Shown: positions 56,758 to 64,000 of the stretch, one piece after another
Numbering within the stretch: position 1 is the stretch's first letter
Layout: each line of letters begins with the position of its first letter
Origin: DASRHK01 sp963776465
GTDB taxonomy: Bacteria; Pseudomonadota; Gammaproteobacteria; Nevskiales; Nevskiaceae
Length of the DNA: 64,000 nt
NCBI GenBank assembly: GCA_963776465.1
Contig: CAVZMV010000002.1
Span: forward strand, 744,001-808,000
Reading direction: 5' to 3'
The notes under the pieces: generated by a model
The model's input: the letters and a program-made list of their open reading frames with translations, nothing else
Databases searched by the model: none
Told to the model about the DNA's origin: nothing
Position numbers and translations under genes: made by a program

Positions 56758-58331
56758 GTGCGCAGATTGTAGGGCGCCGCCCGGCGGCGCTTCACGTCGG
56801 CCAGGTCGATGACGTCGGACTTGTGCTCGGTTAGCGCGTCGAGGATGGCGGCGTGCAGCCCGTGCGCAGGCAGATCGCGATGGCGTGCAGCCCCGCCGTC
56901 GCTGCGCCACACCAGGTAATCGGTGTCCTGGTCGGTGAAGCCCAACTGCGCGAAGGTCGACGGAAAGCTCGGCAGATGATCTCCGTAGAACGCCAGCACG
57001 CCGGGCTCGGGCCGCAGCCGCAGCGCATCGCTGATGATGCGCACCATCGCATCGGCGTTGCCGATGCTGCGCAGGAACTCCAGCAGGTCTCGGCGGCGCG
57101 GCAAGTCAGGCAGGCCGGGCGCCGTGCGCTCGCTGTTGGCTTCCGCGCGCACCTGCCACGGGCCGTGGTTCTCCATGGTGATGGCGAACACGAAGATCTT
57201 CGGTCCTTCGTACCGGATCAGCTCTGCGATGTGCTTGGCCACTTCCACGTCGGAGGTGTAAAGGCCGACCTTCTCGGCGCCGGGAAATCCCTCGACGCCG
57301 ATGAAGCGGTCGAACCCGAGCTGTCCCATCACCTGGTCGCGTCCGTAGAAGCGCCGGTCGAAGGGATGCAGGCAGATGGTCTTGTAGCCGGCCGCGCGCA
57401 TCTTCGAAGCCAGCGACGCGATCGGCTGGCGCGCGAAACCCTGGTAGGGGTTGTAGCGATCGAAGCCCACCGCGGATTCCGGCAGCCCGGTGAGCACGGC
57501 AAACTCGGTGCGTACGGAGTTGGCGCCGACGCTGGGCACGGCCATGCGCCCCCACTGCACCGACTCGTTGCGGCAGGCGTCGAACGCCGGCACCAGATCG
57601 CGCGACACCGCCGGATGCAGCCGGCGCGCGTCGAAGAAGGATTCGCACTGCACGACCACCACCGGTCCGGTCGGCTCGACGTCGTCGGGCAGCGTCGGCG
57701 ACGAGGCGGCAGCAGCCGCGATCCGGCGAGCAGGCCGCTCGGCGCGCCCGAGGATGCCATGCATCGCGATCGTGGCAAACGGCCCGAACTGCGCGGAATC
57801 TGCGATGGGGTCGCCGCTCGGCTGCAGCCGGCGCAGGGCGTTGGCGGTCGGTACCAGGAGCGGATGCGCGATCAGCCAGCCGATACCGAAGACGGCGGCG
57901 GGAACCAGGGCCGCGAAGCCCGACTCGAGCATGAGCGAGCGTGGCTCGAAGCTGAAGAGGCCAGCGAACAGCGCGATCACTGCGGCGATGCCGAGCACGA
58001 CCCACTTGGTCTCGGGGAAGATCAGGCAGACGCTGGGGTTGCGGAAGATGTCCGCGGCGGTGAGCAGGTCCGCGGACACGATCGGCTCGAACAGCGTGCG
58101 CCGCTTCATCCAGTCCGCCACGCCATAGGCGCAGGTCATGGTGCAGACCAGGATGCCGGAGAAGATGGGCTTGCCCGTGCCGAGCACGAGGAACGCAAAG
58201 CAGGCCATTGGCACCGCGACATCGAGCAGGGCCGGCACCAGGCTGAAAGAGCGACAGCCGATCAGGCGACGCGCCACCAGCCAGCCGGCCGCGCACAGGA
58301 CGAATCCCACCATCAGAGGAAACGAGGTCAC
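56748..58331 (-). CDS. LTA-synthase-like sulfatase-fold phosphoglycerol/phosphoethanolamine transferase
   Basis: A 527-residue membrane protein: five N-terminal membrane helices (1-165), then an extracytoplasmic alkaline-phosphatase-superfamily domain with metal-ligand CESFFDARR (near 229), nucleophile region SVGANSVRTEF, ITMENHGPW and FYGDHLPSF. This is the LtaS/OpgB/MdoB layout, which transfers phosphoglycerol or phosphoethanolamine to glycans. Next to capsule genes, it probably decorates the capsule or a periplasmic glucan. Its stop codon lies within the tRNA-Arg gene. Confidence 0.85.
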   Translation of the reverse strand: MTSFPLMVGFVLCAAGWLVARRLIGCRSFSLVPALLDVAVPMACFAFLVLGTGKPIFSGILVCTMTCAYGVADWMKRRTLFEPIVSADLLTAADIFRNPSVCLIFPETKWVVLGIAAVIALFAGLFSFEPRSLMLESGFAALVPAAVFGIGWLIAHPLLVPTANALRRLQPSGDPIADSAQFGPFATIAMHGILGRAERPARRIAAAAASSPTLPDDVEPTGPVVVVQCESFFDARRLHPAVSRDLVPAFDACRNESVQWGRMAVPSVGANSVRTEFAVLTGLPESAVGFDRYNPYQGFARQPIASLASKMRAAGYKTICLHPFDRRFYGRDQVMGQLGFDRFIGVEGFPGAEKVGLYTSDVEVAKHIAELIRYEGPKIFVFAITMENHGPWQVRAEANSERTAPGLPDLPRRRDLLEFLRSIGNADAMVRIISDALRLRPEPGVLAFYGDHLPSFPSTFAQLGFTDQDTDYLVWRSDGGAARHRDLPAHGLHAAILDALTEHKSDVIDLADVKRRRAAPYNLRTRP

Positions 58332-58341
58332 GCCCGGGATT

Positions 58342-59664
58342 CTAGGCTTGGTTGGAGACTGCCATCGCCGCCGCGGGCGCCACGCCGACGTGGCCGCGGA
58401 CTTCGGGCACGCGCTCGCTGGGCGTAACGACCTCTTCCGCGATCATCTGGGGCATCGTCGGGGCGCGCTGCGCCCAACGGACCAGCAAGCCATCGACCGC
58501 CAGCGCGACGCCCTGGTCGGAGAAGTAGCCGCCGTTGACCTGCGTCTGCGCGGCGACCACGCGGCGGAACGCGTCCAGCGCAGTCGGCTGCGGCGGGGTG
58601 GCCTGCGACCAGAAGTCGTTCAGGCTGCCCTGGAAGGTGAGCTCGCGCATGTCGTAGATCGCTTCGCCCAGCGCCACTACCGGTCGCCCGAAGGTCATGG
58701 CCAGGTAGCCCACCGTGCTGTTGACGGTGACGACGCCGCGCGCATCCCGCAGCAGCAGATCCGGCGTGCCGCGCTCGAGGAAGTAGACGCGATCGCCAAC
58801 GCCCAGACGCCGGGCGCAGCGACGGACGATCGGCCGCCAGTTGCGCAGGCTGGTGTCGAGCGGATGCTCGGTGATCGCCAGCAGCGCCTTGGCATCGGCG
58901 TGCTGCGCAAACGAGCGGATCACCACCTCGATGGCGGTGGAGATGTCCGGGAACCGGGAGTGGAAGCGGATCTGCGAATCGGCTTCCAGCTGCAGCGGGA
59001 ATACGAAATGCCCAGCGACGCCGGCGCGGATGCGGCGGACGTCGCGCCACAGCCGCAGCTTGGCGAGCGGCGCCAGCAGTACCCGGCGCGCGCCGCCGGC
59101 GTACTCCACCAGCTTGTGATGGGGGCGATGCGTCCGATAGTGGTGGAACCGCCAGTACAGCAGCATCGACCAGACCAGGTAGCGGATGTCGTCGATCGCG
59201 CGGCGTGCACCGCTGTTGTGGATCGGCTTGCCGCCATCCCAGGCCGGCAGGAAGCGGGCGGCCTCGCGGAACCAGCCGATGTCGCGGCGCAGCGATGAAT
59301 TGCCGTTGACGCCGCCTTGCTCCACGGTGATCCAGTTCGGGCGCAAATAGCCCTCGTCGCAGCAGTGCACCGCGATGGACCGCGCTTTGGCCAGGGCCAC
59401 GGCGGGGCGGTGCAGCGGGCGCCAATCGCCGAACAGGACGATATCGGTGATGGCCCATTCGCTGAGGCACTGCTCCAGGAAGGCGGGCCAGCCGGCAAGC
59501 TTTCCGGTGTAGCTCACCGCACCGGGGAGCGACCAGAACGCGCAGTCGCCGCCGTTGAAGTTGATCCGGCGCACCACGTGCCCCTGGGCGGCAAGCGCGT
59601 GGCCAAGACGATCGAAGAACGTCGAGGCGTTGCCCTGCAGGAAGAGGAAGCGGCGCGCGCTCAT
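58342..59664 (-). CDS. kpsS: KpsS-type capsule beta-Kdo transferase
   Basis: A 440-residue cytoplasmic protein of the capsule polysaccharide biosynthesis family (PF05159): FLFLQGNASTFFDRLGHAL start, RINFNGGDCAFW, DIVLFGDWRPLHRPAV, CCDEGYLRPNWITVEQGGVN, and late VTVNSTVGYLAMTFGRPVVALG. KpsS adds the first beta-Kdo to phosphatidylglycerol as the lipid anchor of group 2/3 capsules. It lies 10 bases after the LTA-synthase-like start and 7 bases from kpsC, in one operon. Confidence 0.9.
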   Translation of the reverse strand: MSARRFLFLQGNASTFFDRLGHALAAQGHVVRRINFNGGDCAFWSLPGAVSYTGKLAGWPAFLEQCLSEWAITDIVLFGDWRPLHRPAVALAKARSIAVHCCDEGYLRPNWITVEQGGVNGNSSLRRDIGWFREAARFLPAWDGGKPIHNSGARRAIDDIRYLVWSMLLYWRFHHYRTHRPHHKLVEYAGGARRVLLAPLAKLRLWRDVRRIRAGVAGHFVFPLQLEADSQIRFHSRFPDISTAIEVVIRSFAQHADAKALLAITEHPLDTSLRNWRPIVRRCARRLGVGDRVYFLERGTPDLLLRDARGVVTVNSTVGYLAMTFGRPVVALGEAIYDMRELTFQGSLNDFWSQATPPQPTALDAFRRVVAAQTQVNGGYFSDQGVALAVDGLLVRWAQRAPTMPQMIAEEVVTPSERVPEVRGHVGVAPAAAMAVSNQA

Positions 59665-59671
59665 CTGCCGC

Positions 59672-60808
59672 TCAGGAGTTGGCCGCGGTCGCGCGCATGC
59701 GCCGCATCAGAGCGCCTTGCAGCCGTCGCAGCCGCACCAGCGGACTGATGGGCCAGGCGGCCGGGTCGGTGAGTCGCTCGATCAGCTGCTCCGGCGTGCA
59801 ACGCTCACCCGAAACCGGGTCGACGTAGCGCGGATAAAGGATGAGGACACCGGCGACCAGCTGCTCCAGGCTCAGGCGCCGCTGGCGCCGCAATTGCGGC
59901 GTAAGGTCGGTGGTCAGGCCCCAGCCCGCGTAGAACGGCCGCCCATAGACGACGACGCTGCGGTGACGCAGCAGGGCCTCAAAACCGGCCAGGGACGTGA
60001 TGGTGTGGACTGCGTCCGTGGCGGCGATCAAAGCGTCGCTGGACACGCCCCGCACCACCTGGTCGGCGAAGCGCAGCGCATCCGCGTCGGGGATCTCCCC
60101 GCGGCGATGGCCGGCATCGACGTCGGGATGGGGCTTGTAGAGGATGAGCGCGTCCGGGTTGGCGGCGCGCACCGCCTCGAGCAGGCCCAGGTTGGTATTG
60201 ATGCCGGCGTGCCCCAGCATCACCGAGCAGTCGTCCTCGACCTGGCCGGGGACGAAGATCCGGGCGCGGCCGTTGGCTGCCGGCAATTCGGGCAGGTCGC
60301 CGCCCGTGTTGTACTTGGTGATGCCCGCGGCGACGATGCGCTGGATCAGGCCGGCCGCGCGCTCCAGCAGCGGCGCGTCGAACGTCGTCTCGTTGAGGAT
60401 GATCTCCAGGTCGCTGGGGCGCGTCGGGTCGTAATAGATCCCCCGGCTGTCGACCACGATCGACGCTGCTTGCGTGAAATCGGCGCCGAGCCCCACCGAG
60501 CGCAGGAAGCCGTCCTCCACCCGCACGACCGGGACGCCGGCGAGGCGCGCGGTGTCGGCCAGATCCTGCGGCTCGCGCGAGCCCCACACCGCAATGCTGC
60601 CGCCGCGCGACTGGGCCAGGCGGACCGCCGCAGCGGAGGTATGCACGAAATGTGGCTTGCGGTCAGCCGGCCCCAGGAAGTCAGCGATGCGGCGGCGCTT
60701 CCAGAACGACATGCCCAGGCAGACGGCCACGTCTTGCCCCGCCGTGGCGGCCGGCCGACGGCGCTCGGCGGTTGTATCCATAGACATGGCTTCGACCGCG
60801 GTCGACAT
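59672..60808 (-). CDS. kpsC: KpsC-like Kdo transferase, single module
   Basis: A 378-residue protein matching one of the two similar halves of KpsC: FLGPADRKPHFVHTSAAAV, VEDGFLRSVGLGADFTQAASIVVDSRGIYYDPTRPSDLE, ITSLAGFEALLRHRSVVVYGRPFYAGWGLT and VAGVLILYPRYVDPVSGERCTPEQ. Full KpsC has about 675 residues with two catalytic modules that extend the poly-Kdo linker. Only one is present here, with clean ends and no remnant of the other. The start at 60808 is uncertain; ATGs eight and ten codons in are alternatives. Confidence 0.85.
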   Translation of the reverse strand: MSTAVEAMSMDTTAERRRPAATAGQDVAVCLGMSFWKRRRIADFLGPADRKPHFVHTSAAAVRLAQSRGGSIAVWGSREPQDLADTARLAGVPVVRVEDGFLRSVGLGADFTQAASIVVDSRGIYYDPTRPSDLEIILNETTFDAPLLERAAGLIQRIVAAGITKYNTGGDLPELPAANGRARIFVPGQVEDDCSVMLGHAGINTNLGLLEAVRAANPDALILYKPHPDVDAGHRRGEIPDADALRFADQVVRGVSSDALIAATDAVHTITSLAGFEALLRHRSVVVYGRPFYAGWGLTTDLTPQLRRQRRLSLEQLVAGVLILYPRYVDPVSGERCTPEQLIERLTDPAAWPISPLVRLRRLQGALMRRMRATAANS

Positions 60809-60965
60809 GTTCAGTGGGCGCGTTGCCGGGCTGAAGCCGTTGAGATCCGGCGAGAATCTGCCAATGCGGCGCTGATCGCAGCCAGTTCCAGACGCATCCG
60901 TTTATCCCTTCTTTGAGCGGGCTTTTTGCCACGCGATGCGCGGTTCGCTCGACCCCGCATCACCA

Positions 60966-60971
60966 AGTATA
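60966..60971 (-). promoter_or_regulatory. -10 box upstream of kpsC
   Basis: TATACT on the minus strand, in the 226-base gap between kpsC and the glycosyltransferase gene. It would give a leader of about 150 nt. TTGTGT lies upstream at short spacing. The gap holds no convincing gene. Confidence 0.35.
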
Positions 60972-61034
60972 GGCCATGTTGCAGCACACAACCCTGCCCC
61001 CGTTGTGTCCTTTAGTGACGGCCTTACCGCCTCA

Positions 61035-62252
61035 TCACATACCCAAAGTTGAGTCTTCCGGGGCGTGAAACGTTCCGAGCAATCGCTCGACGGCTGCAAA
61101 GTGCGTGGACCATTGGGGCGGCGACCAGGCACGCAGGCGCTCCAGCTGGGCCTGCCGGCGGGGGGAATCCGGCCGCGCGTAATCCAGGATGGCCGTGCGC
61201 CAGGCGGCCCCATCGAGGGGATCCAGGTATTCGGGGGCTCCGGCGCCCACCTCGCGCAGAGCCGGCAGGTCGCTGCAGATGACGGGGACCCCGGCCGCCA
61301 GAGCCTCGGCGATCGGCAGGCCATAGCCTTCGGCGAACGAGGGCAGCAGCAGGGCACTGGCGCCGGCGAGCAGGCGGGCCAGCCTCGGGTCGGCCAGGAC
61401 GTTGTGCTCGTCGACGATCCCGCGGATCGGCGCGCAGCGCTCGATCATGTCGATGACGTTCTCGTTCTCCCAGCCGCGGCGTCCGACCAGGATCAGCTTG
61501 GGCGTGGCCGGCCCCAGACGCAGGGCGAGCTCCCGCCAGAGATTGAGCAGCAGCAAGTGGTTCTTTCGGGGCTCGATCGTGCTGATGCAGATGAAGTAGG
61601 GCGCGATCGCGCTGGCCTCGGCCTTGCCGACGGGCAGCAAGTCCAGTCCCAGCGGGGCGACGCAGACGGGGGGTGTGCGGCCGGCGCTGGCCAGGAACGG
61701 TGCGAATTCGGCGGCCGTCGCCGCGGAGTTGACGATGATTGCGTCGGCGAGCCGCGCTGCGGTGTCCATCCGGCGCGCGTGGACCTCGGGCTGGCCCGGC
61801 CGGGCATATTCCGGGTAGGTGACGGGGATCAGGTCGTGAACCATGCAGACGAACCGCGCGCCCGTGCGCTTGAGCAGGCGCGCGATCGAGGCGGTCTGCC
61901 CCAGATGGTGATGCGAAACGAGCATATAGGCTGCCGGCCCGCCGAGCGCGCGAGACCATTTTTCCAGGCCGAGTTCTCCGCGCAGGAACAAGCTGGCCTG
62001 GATGCGCCCGGCAAGCTGCACTGCCAGATCGCGGAAATCCTTGTCTCCCTGCCACACCCGCGCCAGCGTTTCGACGTAGCGCGTGGCTAGCGCCTGATCG
62101 ACGAGGCCGAGACGACCGAACGGAGCCATCGCCGCGGCAGACCCTTTGGGCAACAGCCGTTGGGCATAGGCCATCTCGACCCGGTCGATGCCGGTGGGAG
62201 CAGGTCGCTCGGCACAGGAGATGAGCCGGGACAGATCGAGCAGGATGTTCAC
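61035..62252 (-). CDS. GT4 family glycosyltransferase
   Basis: A 405-residue GT-B enzyme. N-terminal region: NILLDLSRLIS, then MLVSHHHLGQTASI and FVCMVHDLIPVTYPEYARPG. C-terminal GT4 domain: FICISTIEPRKNHLLLLNLW, LILVGRRGWENENVIDM, LLAGASALLLPSFAEGYGLPIAEALAAGVPVICSD, with the EGYGLPIAEAL sugar-nucleotide motif. It probably extends the capsule repeat. Seven bases downstream of the next glycosyltransferase gene. Confidence 0.9.
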   Translation of the reverse strand: MNILLDLSRLISCAERPAPTGIDRVEMAYAQRLLPKGSAAAMAPFGRLGLVDQALATRYVETLARVWQGDKDFRDLAVQLAGRIQASLFLRGELGLEKWSRALGGPAAYMLVSHHHLGQTASIARLLKRTGARFVCMVHDLIPVTYPEYARPGQPEVHARRMDTAARLADAIIVNSAATAAEFAPFLASAGRTPPVCVAPLGLDLLPVGKAEASAIAPYFICISTIEPRKNHLLLLNLWRELALRLGPATPKLILVGRRGWENENVIDMIERCAPIRGIVDEHNVLADPRLARLLAGASALLLPSFAEGYGLPIAEALAAGVPVICSDLPALREVGAGAPEYLDPLDGAAWRTAILDYARPDSPRRQAQLERLRAWSPPQWSTHFAAVERLLGTFHAPEDSTLGM

Positions 62253-62259
62253 AGCCGTC

Positions 62260-63576
62260 TCAGGCTACGCGGTTGTAAAGCTCCGCCAACCGCTTCTGAT
62301 AATTGGCCATCGAATACAAGGCCGCCTGGCGACGCCCCTTGCTGGAGAGCTCGCCGCGCAGCTGCTCGCCGCTGTCGAGCGCGCGGATGCCTTCGGCCAT
62401 CTCCATCGTGCTGTACGGGTCCACGAGCACCGCCGCATCGCCGGCGACCTCGGGCAGGGAAGATTCGGTCGACGTCAGCACCGGCGTGCCCAGCAGCATC
62501 GATTCCAGAACCGGCAGCCCAAAGCCTTCATACAGCGACGGGAACAGCACTGACTTCGCGCCGCGGATCAGGCTGACCAGCAGCGGGAACGGCGCGTAGT
62601 CGATGTGCATGATGCGGCGCCGCGTGACGGTGATGTTGTCAATGCGCTCGAGGTAGCGCACCACGTCCTCGTTGAGCAGACGCATTTCCTCGTCGGACTT
62701 CCAGGCCAGCTTGCCGAGGATCACCAGCGGCGTGTCGACCTTGCTGGAGAGGTAGGCCTCGATCAGCCGGCCGACGTTCTTCTTCGGCTCGATGGCGCCG
62801 TAGAACAGGAAATAGCCCTTGTAGGTGAGGTTGAAGCTGCCCTCGACCTCGCGGCGGACAACCTCCTCGGGTTTGTTCATGTACTTCGCGGGGATGTCGA
62901 CCGCCTGATAGGTGTTGGTGACGCGATCCTCGGCAACACCGAGCAGGTTGACGATGTCGCGCTTCGAATTCTCCGACACCGTGACGATGTGGTCGGCTTT
63001 CCTGACCAGCGATTGGACCAGGCCGAAGTAATGACGCTTCACGTCCAGCGTGGTGTAAGGCAGGCGCAGCGGGACCAGGTCATGCAGCGTGTAGAGGTTG
63101 CGCGCGCGCGGCACGTGCAGCGGCAGCGGATAGGTCCAATGGACCAGGTCGGGCTGTTTCGGCATCCGCACCGGCAGGCGGCGGTTGAAAAAAAACCGGT
63201 TGTGCGAGGAGGCGCGCGCCCACAGATTCGGCGAATTCCACAGTTGATCGTAATAGGGCAGGCGTGACTGGAATTGTCGGGTGATGACCTTGCCCGTGAT
63301 CGGCACGGTTTTGGCGCGGACGCCGAAGTTCGAGCCGAACCATTCCTGTGCGGACTCGATCCACTGGGCAAAGGGATGGCGGGCGCCGCGCGCATCGAAG
63401 AACGCGATCTCCGCCAGCAGCGGATGCTTGGGCGCCGCGCGCGTGCCGTACAGCACGTGCACCTCGTAGTCGAGCTCGTGCGCGCAGTGCGTGAGGTTGC
63501 GGGCGTAGGTGGCGACGCCGGTGCCGGACTCCAGCGCCAGGTTGTAGCCGTCGATCAGGATGCTTTTGCGCGACAA
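62260..63576 (-). CDS. GT4 family glycosyltransferase
   Basis: A 438-residue GT-B enzyme: SILIDGYNLALESGTGVATYARNL start with the donor-side glycine loop, LYTLHDLVPLRLPYTTLDVK, YFLFYGAIEPKKNVGRLIEAYL, and SVLFPSLYEGFGLPVLESMLLGTPVLTS with the EGFGLPVLES motif. No membrane segment. It is the first gene of the minus-strand capsule run. Donor and acceptor cannot be told from sequence. Confidence 0.9.
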   Translation of the reverse strand: MSRKSILIDGYNLALESGTGVATYARNLTHCAHELDYEVHVLYGTRAAPKHPLLAEIAFFDARGARHPFAQWIESAQEWFGSNFGVRAKTVPITGKVITRQFQSRLPYYDQLWNSPNLWARASSHNRFFFNRRLPVRMPKQPDLVHWTYPLPLHVPRARNLYTLHDLVPLRLPYTTLDVKRHYFGLVQSLVRKADHIVTVSENSKRDIVNLLGVAEDRVTNTYQAVDIPAKYMNKPEEVVRREVEGSFNLTYKGYFLFYGAIEPKKNVGRLIEAYLSSKVDTPLVILGKLAWKSDEEMRLLNEDVVRYLERIDNITVTRRRIMHIDYAPFPLLVSLIRGAKSVLFPSLYEGFGLPVLESMLLGTPVLTSTESSLPEVAGDAAVLVDPYSTMEMAEGIRALDSGEQLRGELSSKGRRQAALYSMANYQKRLAELYNRVA

Positions 63577-63718
63577 ATCTTCGGGTTCCGGTGATGGGTC
63601 CGCTCCGGAGCCGAACCGGCAGCCGGCGTGATCGAGTTCTTGGGTGCGGCGCGCGCATGTTACCGGAGATTGCCCGGGATTCCAGCCGCCCTTGGAGGTC
63701 GGCGCGCGTCATCCCCGC

Positions 63719-63760
63719 TACAATTCGCCCGTCGCGGGACACCCAGTTTTCGAAAGGAGA
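63719..63760 (+). promoter_or_regulatory. promoter and ribosome binding site of the HU-like gene
   Basis: TACAAT at 63719-63724 is followed by a leader of about 35 nt ending in AAAGGAGA (63753-63760), four bases before the ATG. GTCATCCCCGC just upstream matches one arm of the palindrome at 41-60. Confidence 0.5.
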
Positions 63761-63764
63761 AGTC

Positions 63765-64000
63765 ATGAAGGTCGTCGAACTTGTTGCGGCGCTGAAAGCT
63801 GCTGACCCCAAGCTTTTTGGAACGGTGCCGGATCCGCTGGCGGCCAGGATCGTCGGGCGGGCGCTCAAGGAAATCGGCCGGCAGATCGAGTCCACCAGCG
63901 AAGGCACGATCATCGTCAACGGTTTCGGCCGCTTCATCGTCAAGCGCGTGCAGCCGCGCGCGGCCGGCAAGTCGACCAAGCGCGTGATCTTCCGCCGTCC
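63765..64000 (+). CDS. HU/IHF-like small DNA-binding protein (cut by window end)
   Basis: At least 78 residues, running off the window. MKVVELVAALKAADPKLFG is followed by a helix (IVGRALKEIGRQIES) and the HU-type strand pair TIIVNGFGRFIVKRV, with the GFG-F-V core of HU/IHF proteins. The arm after it is short and basic (AAGKSTKRVIFRRP), so DNA bending may be weaker or different. Family membership is tentative. A strong ribosome binding site suggests high expression. Confidence 0.55.
   Translation, partial: MKVVELVAALKAADPKLFGTVPDPLAARIVGRALKEIGRQIESTSEGTIIVNGFGRFIVKRVQPRAAGKSTKRVIFRR

Noticed and set aside
60681..60932. 83-codon minus-strand ORF in the kpsC leader
   Set aside because: No ribosome binding site, second half is off-frame kpsC, no family likeness.

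Overview
The window is a GC-rich (about two-thirds G+C by eye), densely coding bacterial chromosome segment. It has 45 protein genes (the last cut by the window edge) and one tRNA, with no rRNA, IS element, prophage or CRISPR array. The gene content points to a gammaproteobacterium of the Xanthomonadales/Nevskiales type. The evidence is a MetH split after the homocysteine domain, the polA-engB-cytochrome c4-dsbA block, lptM-lysA, tamAB, a REP-type inverted repeat pair, and a lipid A Ara4N operon. The lineage is inference; no marker gene here fixes it.

Layout. 1-6.2 kb: rubredoxin, a DUF1631 protein and two-gene methionine synthase; the second metH gene is interrupted by a +1 frameshift. 6.2-13.4 kb: a 1,422-residue lipoprotein joining a neutral-ceramidase-like domain to a lipase-like domain, then small envelope proteins, SlyD and a REP pair. 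13.5-18.9 kb: a POT peptide transporter, ttcA, an HCCA-isomerase-like protein, a TraB/GumN-glyoxalase fusion and a GST. 18.9-24.4 kb: tamA-tamB. 24.4-33.7 kb: esterase, lptM, lysA, polA, engB, cytochrome c4, dsbA, and an L,D-transpeptidase next to a TPR protein. 33.9-40.9 kb: LPS core and lipid A genes (waaC, a glycosyltransferase-like gene, lpxL-type acyltransferase, waaA), a PAS-GGDEF cyclase and an NhaP2-type antiporter.

41.2-48.2 kb: a full Ara4N lipid A modification operon on the minus strand, in the order arnT-arnE-arnB-arnC-arnA(formyltransferase)-arnA(decarboxylase)-arnD. ArnA is split into two genes. Five single-base indels fall in arnC and the two arnA genes. 48.3-55.8 kb: four plus-strand genes that look like an outer-envelope lipid-trafficking module: a LolA-like carrier, an MMPL/RND exporter fused to a cyclic-nucleotide-binding domain, a beta-barrel candidate, and a beta-propeller/phosphoesterase lipoprotein. 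This is the best candidate for an undescribed system. 55.8-63.6 kb: an MlaF-type ATPase, tRNA-Arg(TCG), and capsule genes (LTA-synthase-like transferase, KpsS, a half-length KpsC, two GT4 glycosyltransferases). The window ends in a small HU-like gene.

Most of the window serves the cell envelope: OM protein assembly (TamAB), LPS insertion (LptM), core and lipid A synthesis and modification, lipid transport, capsule, periplasmic disulfide formation and peptidoglycan crosslinking. A recurrent signal is a -10-like hexamer only 5-8 nt from the start codon, with no ribosome binding site. It is seen at about eight genes, including divergent pairs, and suggests that leaderless mRNAs are common in this organism.
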